From positions 1 to 8,005 of the forward strand of contig JAEZBA010000654.1 of NCBI GenBank assembly GCA_023430245.1: a stretch of 8,005 nt of DNA, read 5' to 3'. Each line of letters begins with the position of its first letter. The first letter of the stretch is position 1. The position numbers and the translations under genes are program-made. This DNA comes from Pseudomonadota bacterium. GTDB lineage: Bacteria > Pseudomonadota > Alphaproteobacteria > Rhizobiales > Xanthobacteraceae. Positions 1-6,337 of the stretch are shown here, in pieces. The notes under the pieces are model-generated. The model was not told the DNA's origin. It searched no databases and was given only the letters and a program-made list of their open reading frames with translations.

Positions 1-136
1 GTCCGCCTTCGTGATCGCGGCAGATGCCGGTGAAGGTGACAACCGCGCCGATATCGGTCCGTCCGCGCCTCAGCTTTGCGGCTTCGGCGGCGACGTCGAA
101 ATCCTCGCTTTGCAGGCGGATGGTGGCGGCCATCAT
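1..136 (-). CDS. moaE: Molybdopterin synthase catalytic subunit MoaE (N-terminal part only)
   Basis: The first 45 residues are visible; the gene continues past the left edge of the window. MoaE is the large, catalytic subunit of molybdopterin synthase. It binds MoaD and transfers sulfur from MoaD's C-terminal thiocarboxylate to precursor Z (cyclic pyranopterin monophosphate) in the cytoplasm. The visible part has the family's conserved beginning: an acidic stretch (residues 9-14), then RRGRTDIGAVVTFTGICRDH, in which Arg40 and His42 match the family's FxGxxRxH segment near the active site. Translation probably starts at the ATG whose last two bases are shared with the moaD stop (ATGA). A second ATG follows immediately, so the exact first Met is uncertain by one codon. 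The four-base overlap and pairing with moaD make the identification secure despite truncation. Confidence 0.93.
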   Translation of the reverse strand, partial: MMAATIRLQSEDFDVAAEAAKLRRGRTDIGAVVTFTGICRDHEGG

Positions 137-384
137 CCCCCCGTCATCGGCGGGAAGAACGCGATTTCGTGCGCGTCTGAGATTTTTGTCGATGGCTGCA
201 CGTGTTTGCGATCGATGGCGGCGCGGATCACCTTCGGATTTTCGAAGGCATAGGCATATTCCTCGCCGCGCCCGGCAAGCCAGGTCATCAGTTCGGCCAC
301 GGTGGACACCTCAGCGGGTGGTGTGACCTGTTCCTCGGTCTTGCCGATGCGCTCACGCACCCAGGCGAAATACAGAAGCTTCAC
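133..384 (-). CDS. moaD: Molybdopterin synthase sulfur carrier subunit MoaD
   Basis: An 83-residue ubiquitin-fold protein, the normal length for MoaD. It begins with KLLYFAWVRERIG and ends in FFPPMTGG. The C-terminal Gly-Gly is the residue pair that MoeB adenylates and that becomes the thiocarboxylate donating sulfur to MoaE during molybdopterin formation. I chose the GTG at 382-384 because the conserved family N-terminus starts exactly there and a GAGG-type ribosome binding site lies about six bases before it. A longer frame opening at a GTG at 421-423 would add 13 residues not typical of MoaD. The stop overlaps the moaE start (ATGA), which suggests coupled, equimolar translation of the two subunits. 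It lies 55 nt after pgsA on the same strand and is probably cotranscribed with it. Confidence 0.93.
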   Translation of the reverse strand: MKLLYFAWVRERIGKTEEQVTPPAEVSTVAELMTWLAGRGEEYAYAFENPKVIRAAIDRKHVQPSTKISDAHEIAFFPPMTGG

Positions 385-439
385 GATGCCCTCACGCCTC
401 ACGTCATCCAGGAGGCGTCGCACCGGAAGGCTGCGCGCC

Positions 440-1087
440 TCAATCGTCGATAATATGCCGCAACCCTGCGCGGAAATAGTCCCACCCGGTATAGAGCGTC
501 AGGATGGCGGAAACCCACAGCAGCACCAGACCGATGGTCGTGGTCAGCGGCAGCATCTCGTCGGCGTATTTCCAGCGCCATTCCATGAAGCTGGTCGGCA
601 GATAGTAATCCACGGCCTCGCCGCCAAGCAGGAATCCGATCGCGATCAATTGCAGTGTCGTCTTCCACTTGGCCAGTTGCGTCACCGGAACGCTGACCCG
701 CAATTCGGCAAGAAATTCGCGCAGGCCGGACACCAGGATTTCGCGGCATAGGATGATGATGGCGGCGAACAGCGACCAGCCCTTGATGGTCTCGTCCGCC
801 GCCAGCATCAGCAGGCAGGACGACACCAGGAGCTTGTCGGCGATCGGGTCCAGCATGCGGCCGAGCCGCGATTGCTGCCCCCAGGAGCGGGCGAAATAGC
901 CGTCGAAGAAATCCGTGATGGCGGCGGCGATGAAGATCGCAAGCGCGACCAGCCTGAGCCACAGCCCGCCCTGCAGGATCGCCTGCCAGTACATGCAGGC
1001 GACGACCATCGGAACTGCGGCGATCCGGCAATAGGTCAGCACATTGGGCAGGGAGAAGGCGCCACCCTCAATGCGTTGCGACGACAC
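440..1087 (-). CDS. pgsA: CDP-diacylglycerol--glycerol-3-phosphate 3-phosphatidyltransferase (PgsA)
   Basis: An inner-membrane enzyme that makes phosphatidylglycerophosphate from CDP-diacylglycerol and glycerol-3-phosphate, the committed step to phosphatidylglycerol and cardiolipin. With the chosen start it has 215 residues. The CDP-alcohol phosphotransferase signature D-x2-D-G-x2-A-R-x8-G-x3-D-x3-D is complete: Asp59, Asp62, Gly63, Ala66, Arg67, Gly76, Asp80 and Asp84. Several hydrophobic segments follow, as expected for this polytopic family, and a charged, aromatic loop lies at about residues 160-179. The frame is open up to base 1225, but the first 43 residues of that longer frame look like read-through of the spacer. 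GAGGAG at 1097-1102 stands nine bases before a GTG at 1085-1087, which I take as the start. The ATG at 1094-1096 touches that ribosome binding site directly and is the alternative, adding three residues. It follows uvrC by 106 nt on the same strand. Confidence 0.93.
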   Translation of the reverse strand: MSSQRIEGGAFSLPNVLTYCRIAAVPMVVACMYWQAILQGGLWLRLVALAIFIAAAITDFFDGYFARSWGQQSRLGRMLDPIADKLLVSSCLLMLAADETIKGWSLFAAIIILCREILVSGLREFLAELRVSVPVTQLAKWKTTLQLIAIGFLLGGEAVDYYLPTSFMEWRWKYADEMLPLTTTIGLVLLWVSAILTLYTGWDYFRAGLRHIIDD

Positions 1088-1096
1088 GGAATTCAT

Positions 1097-1102
1097 CTCC
1101 TC
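1097..1102 (-). promoter_or_regulatory. Ribosome binding site that decides the pgsA start
   Basis: GAGGAG on the minus strand. It lies nine bases before the GTG at 1085-1087 but has no spacer at all before the ATG at 1094-1096, so it favours the GTG as the initiation codon of pgsA. Confidence 0.55.
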
Positions 1103-1193
1103 AGCGAACACACCCGGCAGGCCCGCGTCAACCCGCCCAGCGGCGAATGGCGCAACTTGTCCCGCGCCGTGCCGAAGGCCTGAAAACGCGGCA

Positions 1194-3245
1194 TTATCGG
1201 GCCGGCCGTTCGTGGAAAAAGTCATGAATTCGCCGTGCGGTATCGGCGTTGATCCCTGGAACCTTGGCCAGATCGCCGAGCGAGGCCCGCTCGATCGCTT
1301 TCAGCGTACCGAAATGGTTGAGCAGCGCGCGTTTGCGCGTGGGTCCGATGCCGGGGATTTCCTGCAGGCCGCCCTCCCGGATGTCGCGCTTCCTCCGGGT
1401 CCGGTGCGAGCCGATGGCGAAGCGGTGTGCCTCGTCGCGCAGCCGTTCGATGAAATACAGCAGGGGATCGCGCGGCGGCAGCCGGAACGGTTCCCGGCCT
1501 TCCATGAAGAAGGTTTCGCGTCCGGCGTCGCGGTCCTTGCCCTTGGCGATCGCAACCAGCGGCACATCAGTGACGCCGAGCTGTTTCAGGGTCTCGCGCG
1601 CGGACGTGAGCTGGCCTTGTCCGCCGTCAATCAGGACAAGGTCGGGCCATGGCGTGTCGGCGCCCACGATATCGGTTGTGTGCTCCTTGTCATCCGCTTC
1701 TTGTTTGCTCGCGTCTTCAGCGGGAGGTGCATCGGCAGTGGACGATGCTCGCGGATGCTCGCTGATCAGCCGCTTGAACCGGCGTTCCAGCACCTCGCGC
1801 ATCATGCCGAAATCGTCGCCCGGCGTCAGATCGTCGGAGCGGATGTTGAACTTGCGATACTGGTTCTTGACGAAGCCCTCCGGCCCCGCGACCACCATCG
1901 CGCCGACCGCGTTCGATCCCTGGATATGGCTGTTGTCGTAGACCTCGATCCGGCGCGGCGGTGCGGGCAGTCCGAACAGTTCCGCGAAGGATTTCAGCAA
2001 GGCCTGTTGCGATGAGGTTTCCGCGAGCTTGCGCCCGAGTGCCTCACGCGCATTCGCGAGCGCATGATCGACCACGTCGCGCTTTTCGCCGCGCTTCGGC
2101 CGGCTCACCTCGACCGAGTGTCCGCTCTTGGCCGACAGCGCCGCGGCGAGAAGCGCGCACTCGGGCAGTTCTTCGGACACCAGGATGGTCCGCGGGCAGG
2201 GCTTGTCGTCATAGAACTGCGCGATGAAGGCGTTGAGGACGTCGTCGGCAGGCAGGCCGCGATCGGCCTTCGGAAAATAGGCGCGATTGCCCCAGTTCTG
2301 CCCGGTGCGGAAGAAAAAGACCTGTACGCAATTGTAGCCGCCGGCCTGGTGGATCGCGAACACGTCGGCATCGTCGACGCCGCGCAGATTCACGCCCTGC
2401 TGCGACTGGATCGCCGACAGGGCGGCCAGACGGTCGCGGTAAATTGCTGCGCGCTCGAAATCCAACGCCTGCGAAGCCTTTTCCATCTCCTGCGCGAGCA
2501 ATTGCTTCACTGCATGGCTCTTGCCGGACAGGAATTCCCGCGCCTCGCGCACCAGCTCGGCATAGGCATCGGGTGCGATTTCGCCGGTGCAGGGCGCGGA
2601 GCAGCGCTTGATCTGATGCAGCAGGCAAGGGCGGGTGCGGCTCTCATACACCGCATCCGAACACGAGCGGATCAGAAACGCGCGTTGCAGCGCGGTGATG
2701 GTCCGGTTCACTGCCCACACCGAAGCAAATGGCCCGAAATAATCGCCCGGCCGGCTGCGTGCGCCACGGTGTTTCAGAATTTGCGGCGCCGGGTGATCGC
2801 CGCTGATGACGATATAGGGAAACGACTTGTCGTCGCGCATCAACACGTTGAAACGCGGCCGCAATCGCTTGATCAGATTGGCTTCGAGAAGGAGCGCCTC
2901 GGTCTCGGTACGCGTGGTGACGAATTCGATCGAGGCGGTTGCCGCGATCATGCGCGCGATCCGGGTATCGTGTCCGGTCGGCCGCACATAGGACGAGAGG
3001 CGCTTCTTGATGCTCTTGGCCTTGCCGACATAGAGCACGTCGCCTGCTGCATCGAGCATGCGATAGACGCCCGGGGTTGCGGGTGCGTGCTTCAGATATT
3101 CTGCGATCGTGGCGCGACCGCCGGCCGGCAGTGGCAGAGCAGGCTCGTCCGCCGCAGCGTCAGGCTCCGCCAGCGGCAGGCTCTGGTCCTCGTCCTCGTC
3201 TGCGAGGTCGAGTTCGGGTTCGATATCGGTCTTTCGGCCATTCAT
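1194..3245 (-). CDS. uvrC: Excinuclease ABC subunit C (UvrC)
   Basis: The 683-residue nuclease of nucleotide excision repair; it binds the UvrB-DNA complex and cuts on both sides of a lesion. Domains in order: an acidic, low-complexity tail (1-46); the GIY-YIG nuclease domain making the 3' cut (about 55-135; PGVYRM 58-63, LYVGKA 71-76, Arg82, Glu121); four cysteines at 195, 207, 215 and 219, whose 12-8-4 spacing equals that of the iron-sulfur cluster ligands reported in Escherichia coli UvrC; the UVR helix pair that contacts UvrB (about 245-280); the RNase H-like nuclease making the 5' cut, with Asp437 (VYDNSH), Asp540 (LIDGGQGQL) and His608 (DEAHRFA) as the likely catalytic triad; and a C-terminal double helix-hairpin-helix for DNA binding (about 626-678). 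A roughly 35-residue acidic insert (about 497-532) separates the two catalytic aspartates. The ATG start has no strong ribosome binding site, but no better in-frame start precedes the GIY-YIG domain. Probably first gene of the uvrC-pgsA-moaD-moaE run. Confidence 0.98.
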   Translation of the reverse strand: MNGRKTDIEPELDLADEDEDQSLPLAEPDAAADEPALPLPAGGRATIAEYLKHAPATPGVYRMLDAAGDVLYVGKAKSIKKRLSSYVRPTGHDTRIARMIAATASIEFVTTRTETEALLLEANLIKRLRPRFNVLMRDDKSFPYIVISGDHPAPQILKHRGARSRPGDYFGPFASVWAVNRTITALQRAFLIRSCSDAVYESRTRPCLLHQIKRCSAPCTGEIAPDAYAELVREAREFLSGKSHAVKQLLAQEMEKASQALDFERAAIYRDRLAALSAIQSQQGVNLRGVDDADVFAIHQAGGYNCVQVFFFRTGQNWGNRAYFPKADRGLPADDVLNAFIAQFYDDKPCPRTILVSEELPECALLAAALSAKSGHSVEVSRPKRGEKRDVVDHALANAREALGRKLAETSSQQALLKSFAELFGLPAPPRRIEVYDNSHIQGSNAVGAMVVAGPEGFVKNQYRKFNIRSDDLTPGDDFGMMREVLERRFKRLISEHPRASSTADAPPAEDASKQEADDKEHTTDIVGADTPWPDLVLIDGGQGQLTSARETLKQLGVTDVPLVAIAKGKDRDAGRETFFMEGREPFRLPPRDPLLYFIERLRDEAHRFAIGSHRTRRKRDIREGGLQEIPGIGPTRKRALLNHFGTLKAIERASLGDLAKVPGINADTARRIHDFFHERPAR

Positions 3246-3331
3246 GGGAGACGGTTCAGATGTTCCCGGTGGACGCGTTGCGCAAGGCTGGCTTCGCGTA
3301 GCGCCGCTTGCCGCGCGCGGTCAATGGATCG

Positions 3332-3395
3332 TTAACGGAGGTTTCCGTGTTTTTAACGATGCATTAGCGATGCGTTTAGCTCATCGGTCCGATTC
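3332..3395. promoter_or_regulatory. Possible CtrA-like site and GANTC site in the uvrC/porin intergenic region
   Basis: The 269-nt region between uvrC and the divergent outer-membrane protein gene is clearly less GC-rich than its surroundings. It contains TTAAC at 3332, 3353 and 3404. The copy at 3353 forms TTAA-N7-TTAG (3353-3367), one base away from the TTAA-N7-TTAA core bound by the alphaproteobacterial cell-cycle regulator CtrA. GATTC at 3391-3395 fits GANTC, the methylation target of CcrM. I could not find a convincing -35/-10 pair for either gene. Just upstream of the porin-like gene, 3454-3482 can form an imperfect leader hairpin (TTGCG paired with CGCAA plus inner G-C pairs). The motifs are seen directly; their use by CtrA or CcrM is inference. 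Confidence 0.35.
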
Positions 3396-3514
3396 ACGAG
3401 TGCTTAACTTAAACAACCCGATAACTCTTAGCAGAAAAGGCCGTGTATTGGCCGTTGCGCGGGTGTTTCTCGCGCGCCCGCAATGACTGCGGAACCTGTG
3501 CAGGAGTGAGTCAG

Positions 3515-4138
3515 ATGAAAAAATCGCTGTTCGGGGCTGCGCTGGCGACGATGGTGATTTCGGGTCACGCGCAGGCTGCTGATATCGGGTATGGGCAACC
3601 GCAATACGCGCCGGCCCCGCCGCCCGTCGCCTTCCGCTGGATGGGACCGTATATCGGCGCCAGTGTCGGCTATCAGTGGGGCAGCGTCGACAACAACCCC
3701 ACGGAGCCCTCCGGTGCCGTCGGCGGCCTGCAGGCTGGCTATAACTGGCAGAACGGCAATTTCGTCTTCGGCGTCGAAGGCGACCTCAACATCACCAATG
3801 CGGATGACACCTTCGCGCCATGGAAATTCTCCAACCCGTGGTTCGGGACACTGCGCGGCCGCCTCGGTATTGCGGCGTGGAGCGGCGTGCTCTTCTACGG
3901 CACTGGCGGTCTTGCCTTCGGAAGCCTCGAAGCCGAAAGCTGGCGTGGCCTGTCCGAGACCCGCAGCACTCTCGGCTGGACGGTCGGCGCGGGGGCTGAG
4001 ATGGCACTCACGCCAAACTGGTCGGTCAAGGCTGAGTATCTTTATCTGAGCTTCGCCGAGCGCAGCTTCACAGTCACCGGCACCGACAACGGCCTCAACA
4101 ACAATCTTCTCCGCTTCGGTGTAAACTACCGGTTCTGA
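3515..4138 (+). CDS. Outer-membrane beta-barrel protein, Omp25/Omp31-like porin family
   Basis: A 207-residue exported protein. A Sec signal peptide (MKKSLFGAALATMVISGHAQA, cleavage near residue 21 or 22) is followed by a Pro/Gln/Tyr-rich linker (24-38). A barrel domain then has the alternating, glycine- and aromatic-rich strands of the small eight-stranded family: GPYIGASVGYQWG (44-56), GGLQAGYNWQNGNFVFGVEGD (70-90 region), GTLRGRLGIA, VLFYGTGGLAFG, TLGWTVGAGAEMAL, WSVKAEYLYLSF and LLRFGVNYRF. It ends in Phe, the usual terminal residue recognised by the BAM assembly complex. Relatives include Omp25/Omp31 of Brucella and RopB of Rhizobium, which help keep the envelope stable; whether this one acts as a pore cannot be seen. 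The frame is open from 3443, but AGGAG at 3502-3506 lies eight bases before the ATG at 3515 and the signal peptide starts there. Transcribed alone, divergent from uvrC and convergent with the transferase gene that follows. Confidence 0.9.
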   Translation: MKKSLFGAALATMVISGHAQAADIGYGQPQYAPAPPPVAFRWMGPYIGASVGYQWGSVDNNPTEPSGAVGGLQAGYNWQNGNFVFGVEGDLNITNADDTFAPWKFSNPWFGTLRGRLGIAAWSGVLFYGTGGLAFGSLEAESWRGLSETRSTLGWTVGAGAEMALTPNWSVKAEYLYLSFAERSFTVTGTDNGLNNNLLRFGVNYRF

Positions 4139-4169
4139 TCAGAGCCGATCATTGACGTCATGGCGATAG

Positions 4170-4193
4170 ACCCGCGGGTGAAGCCCCGCGGGT
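4170..4193. terminator. GC-rich hairpin between convergent genes
   Basis: A perfect nine-base stem, ACCCGCGGG and CCCGCGGGT, with a six-base loop lies 31 nt after the stop of the outer-membrane protein gene and 22 nt after that of the convergent transferase gene. Being symmetric it could serve both directions. Neither side has a T tract, so it is not a classical intrinsic terminator; it may stabilise 3' ends or act with Rho. A weaker inverted repeat (TGATC/GATCA, 4136-4151) overlaps the stop codon of the first gene. Confidence 0.55.
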
Positions 4194-4214
4194 GAGCGCA
4201 CCATCTGCAGCGCG

Positions 4215-4820
4215 TTACGCCTTGACCCGCGTCTCCTCGAAGGTAGGCACCTGTGCGGCGAAACGATCGAGCCAGGCCACCAGTTTCGGATGGCCCGCGC
4301 GCCAGGTGCCGGCAAAACGCAGATCCTGATATCCGAGTACGCAGGCCAGCGTAATCTGTCCGACATGCGGGACAGGATCGAGTGCCTGCGGTTCGGACTC
4401 GAGCACGGCCAGCGCGCGCGTGACTTTCTCGGCCTGATAATCAAGCCATGGCTGGTGACGGATGGCTTCCGGCCGGTAGCGCGCCTCGTAGACCTGCAGG
4501 ATCGACGCATCGAGGATGCCATCGCACAGCGCCTGCATCCGCAAAGCCGCGAACCGGGCATCGGGCTCCTTGGGAACGATGCGGCCGCCGCCGGCGAGGT
4601 GATCCAGATAATCGAGGATCACGCGGGAATCGAACAGGGTCTGTCCGTCATCGAGAACAAGCGTCGGGACCTTTCCGAGCGGGTTCTGCGTGCGCAAGGG
4701 ATCGGATTCGCTGTTGGTATCGGCTGCAACAATCTCGATGCGGCCTGAAAGGCCAAGCACGGCGGCGGCGATCGTGACCTTGCGCCCGAAGGGGGAAGGC
4801 GGCGCGGAGCGAAGGATCAT
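4215..4820 (-). CDS. Glutathione S-transferase family protein
   Basis: A 201-residue cytosolic protein of normal length for the family. The N-terminal thioredoxin-like domain (about 1-78) begins with a strand followed by RSAPPSPFGRKV (4-15), where Ser5 or Ser9 sits in the usual place of the residue that activates the glutathione thiol. It then shows NPLGKVPTL (46-54) with the cis-proline Pro52, and LFDSRVILDYL (62-72) with the Asp64-Ser65 pair that holds the gamma-glutamyl part of glutathione. The all-helical C-terminal domain (about 85-195) contains LACVLGYQDL and ends shortly after PKLVAWLDRFA. The substrate cannot be told from sequence. I start it at the ATG at 4818-4820, where the family begins; the frame is open for 25 more residues to 4895, but that part covers the likely cspA terminator. 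The ribosome binding site is weak. It follows cspA by 103 nt and is probably a separate unit. Confidence 0.9.
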   Translation of the reverse strand: MILRSAPPSPFGRKVTIAAAVLGLSGRIEIVAADTNSESDPLRTQNPLGKVPTLVLDDGQTLFDSRVILDYLDHLAGGGRIVPKEPDARFAALRMQALCDGILDASILQVYEARYRPEAIRHQPWLDYQAEKVTRALAVLESEPQALDPVPHVGQITLACVLGYQDLRFAGTWRAGHPKLVAWLDRFAAQVPTFEETRVKA

Positions 4821-4847
4821 GGAAATTTCCGATTGCGGATCTCGATG

Positions 4848-4883
4848 AAAAAAGGCGCTGACAACGGCGGTCGCTATCGCGCC
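4848..4883 (-). terminator. Probable intrinsic terminator after the cold-shock gene
   Basis: Read on the minus strand, GGCGC and GCGCC close a stem, with GAC/GTC able to pair inside it, and the second arm is followed directly by six T residues (4853-4848). It lies about 40 nt after the stop of the cold-shock gene and just before the transferase start, so it would separate the two genes. The stem is interrupted, so strength is uncertain. Confidence 0.45.
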
Positions 4884-4923
4884 GCGCGCGGGCATGCAAG
4901 ACGGCAGGTGCTTGAAGTGCGGG

Positions 4924-5139
4924 CTATCCGGTGATCACGAGGTTTACGGCTTTCGGCCCCTTGCCCTTCTTGTCAGGCTCGACGTCGAAGCTGATCCGCT
5001 GCCCCTCCGCCAGGGATTTCATGCCGGCCTGCTCCACCGCGGTGATGTGAACGAATACATCCCGTCCGCCATCGTCCGGCTTGATGAAGCCATAGCCACG
5101 CTCACCGTTGAAGAATTTGACAATCCCCGTTTGAGCCAT
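4924..5139 (-). CDS. Cold-shock domain protein (CspA family)
   Basis: A 71-residue protein made of a single cold-shock domain, a five-stranded OB-fold that binds single-stranded RNA and DNA and melts RNA secondary structure in the cytoplasm. The RNA-binding motifs are clear: RGYGFI (15-20) corresponds to RNP1 and DVFVHI (27-32) to RNP2, with the aromatic pair of VKFFNG just before them. This is the usual alphaproteobacterial form; several paralogs per genome are normal, so I give no numbered gene symbol. The start is the ATG at 5137-5139, with AGGAG (5147-5151) seven bases before it; a TTG further upstream is not needed. A leader of up to 200 nt separates it from rlmJ and contains a strong hairpin, which suggests control at the RNA level, as is known for other csp mRNAs. 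Whether this copy responds to cold cannot be read from the sequence. Confidence 0.96.
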   Translation of the reverse strand: MAQTGIVKFFNGERGYGFIKPDDGGRDVFVHITAVEQAGMKSLAEGQRISFDVEPDKKGKGPKAVNLVITG

Positions 5140-5166
5140 CGGGGAGCTCCTTTCCCGCAATTTCTA

Positions 5167-5194
5167 AGCCGCCGTCCCCCACGGCGCGGCGGCT
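5167..5194 (-). promoter_or_regulatory. Hairpin in the leader of the cold-shock gene
   Basis: AGCCGCCG and CGGCGGCT form a perfect eight-base stem around a 12-base loop, about 28 bases before the start codon. An alternative pairing, CCGT with ACGG across CCCCC, competes with it. The rest of 5195-5340 holds no gene. A weak promoter-like pair on the minus strand, TTTCCA and TTTACT 17 bases apart, lies at about 5293-5321, which would put this hairpin in a long 5' leader. The hairpin could instead be part of the rlmJ 3' end. Confidence 0.35.
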
Positions 5195-5340
5195 CGGCCG
5201 GACATTCACAATCGGGGAAAGCGTCAGCCTTTATCGGGCCTCGGTCACTCCGCCGGCCCCCCTAAGAGGGCGGAACGTCAAAGCCAACATGATCAGTAAA
5301 GACCAATGTTTTGCGTGTGGAAAGAGAATTGGTGTGGATT

Positions 5341-6246
5341 TTAGTCCGTTGCGACGGTCTGCACGCGGATTTCGCTGCTTTCTCCGGGCCAGAACACGCG
5401 CGCCAGCGCTGGCAGCAAAATTTGCGCTTCCTTCTGAAGCGTCCAGGGTGCGTTGACGACGAGCAAACCGGTGCCGCGCAGCCTGGTGCCGGCTTCCGCG
5501 TTGCGGGAAAGTTCGATCTGCAACGACTTTGCAAGTCTGAAGGCGGCGAGCGACTTTCCGAAACGGACGATCTCGCGCCGATCCTTGATCGGATACCAGA
5601 GCAGAATCGTGCCACCCGGCCATTTGCGATGCGCCGCACCGACGGCTTCAGCCGCGCGCTGCAATTCGTTGTCCTGTTCGTAAGGCGGATCGATCAGCAC
5701 GAGGCCGCGCTTTTCCTTTGGTGGAATGTAAGCATTCAGCGCGGTCCAGCCGTCGATCGCGATCGCCTTGACCCGTGCGTCGCCGCGCAGATTGCGCGAC
5801 AGCTGGCGCGCTGCATCGGCCTCGAGTTCGCAAGCGATCAGCCGGTCCTGCGGCCGCAGCCATTGCCTGATCAGAAGCGGTGATCCGGGATAGAATGCGA
5901 GCGCGTCAGCCGACGACCTAAGTCGCGCGTCATCCGGTTCGTCATCCGGCGTGACACCCGGCATCCCTCGCTGATTATAGGCCGCGATGGCCGACAGATA
6001 GGGTTCCAGCAACGCTGCGACACTGGTGTCGAATGTGTGATGCCACACCCGTCCGATGCCGGCCTGCCATTCGCCGCCGCGCCGCGCCTCGTCGCTCCGC
6101 AGATCCGTGAGACCGGTGCCGGCATGGGTGTCGATGACGCGGAATGCGGTTTCCTTTTTGCGCAGATGCGCCACCACGCGTGCGAGCAGGGCGTGTTTGA
6201 CGACATCGGCAAAGTTGCCGGCATGGAAGGCGTGTCGGTAATTCAT
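5341..6246 (-). CDS. rlmJ: 23S rRNA (adenine(2030)-N6)-methyltransferase RlmJ
   Basis: A 301-residue enzyme that methylates N6 of A2030 in 23S rRNA using S-adenosylmethionine. The N-terminus MNYRHAFHAGNFADVVKH is the hallmark of the family and contacts the cofactor. DTHAGTG (39-45) is the cofactor-binding motif I, FYPGSP (118-123) is family-specific, Glu140 (ACELE) is placed to bind the ribose of the cofactor, and DPPYE (186-190) is motif IV, the catalytic signature of N6-adenine methyltransferases. It is about 20 residues longer than the Escherichia coli protein (280). The extra length is largely an acidic loop at about 95-113 (GMPGVTPDDEPDDARLRSS), between the helical cap and the FYPGSP motif. 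The ATG at 6246 gives exactly the family N-terminus although no strong ribosome binding site precedes it. It lies 91 nt after the RNase T2 gene and 201 nt before the cold-shock gene; the rRNA-modifying role fits no obvious operon partner. Confidence 0.96.
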   Translation of the reverse strand: MNYRHAFHAGNFADVVKHALLARVVAHLRKKETAFRVIDTHAGTGLTDLRSDEARRGGEWQAGIGRVWHHTFDTSVAALLEPYLSAIAAYNQRGMPGVTPDDEPDDARLRSSADALAFYPGSPLLIRQWLRPQDRLIACELEADAARQLSRNLRGDARVKAIAIDGWTALNAYIPPKEKRGLVLIDPPYEQDNELQRAAEAVGAAHRKWPGGTILLWYPIKDRREIVRFGKSLAAFRLAKSLQIELSRNAEAGTRLRGTGLLVVNAPWTLQKEAQILLPALARVFWPGESSEIRVQTVATD

Positions 6247-6277
6247 CGGCGCGGCAGGGTGACGGCGCGAATGCTTG

Positions 6278-6300
6278 CGTCAAGAGCCGCTGTCTTGACG
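6278..6300. terminator. Hairpin between the RNase T2 gene and rlmJ
   Basis: CGTCAAGA and TCTTGACG make a perfect eight-base stem with a seven-base loop, about 37 nt after the RNase T2 stop and 31 nt before the rlmJ start. There is no T tract on either side, so it may be a Rho-type or processing structure, or a binding site, rather than an intrinsic terminator. It nevertheless suggests that the two genes are not a tight operon. Confidence 0.35.
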
Positions 6301-6337
6301 GCCCGCAGGCATCTTGCGCCGAGCTCGAAGGCCCGGC

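Noticed and set aside
1044..2015. A 323-codon plus-strand open frame opposite uvrC
   Set aside because: It lies antisense to a complete, motif-rich uvrC and its translation shows no family motifs; long empty antisense frames are expected in GC-rich DNA.
3254..3265. GTTC-N4-GTTC directly before uvrC, considered as a LexA box
   Set aside because: The alphaproteobacterial box needs seven bases between the repeats; here there are four.
2064..3335. A 423-codon plus-strand open frame opposite the 5' half of uvrC
   Set aside because: Also a shadow of uvrC: composition is Arg/Ala/Gly/His-rich, no recognisable domain, no convincing ribosome binding site.
3443..3514. A 24-residue extension of the outer-membrane protein
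   Set aside because: The signal peptide begins at the ATG at 3515, which has an AGGAG site eight bases before it.
4821..4895. A 25-residue N-terminal extension of the glutathione S-transferase
   Set aside because: The family starts at the inner Met, and the extension overlaps a hairpin with T tract that looks like the cold-shock gene terminator.
4924..5139. Phe instead of Trp in the KWFN segment of the cold-shock protein, considered unusual
   Set aside because: KFFN is a common form in alphaproteobacterial cold-shock proteins.
5311..5883. A 190-codon plus-strand frame opposite rlmJ
   Set aside because: Antisense to the catalytic half of rlmJ, with no motifs of its own.
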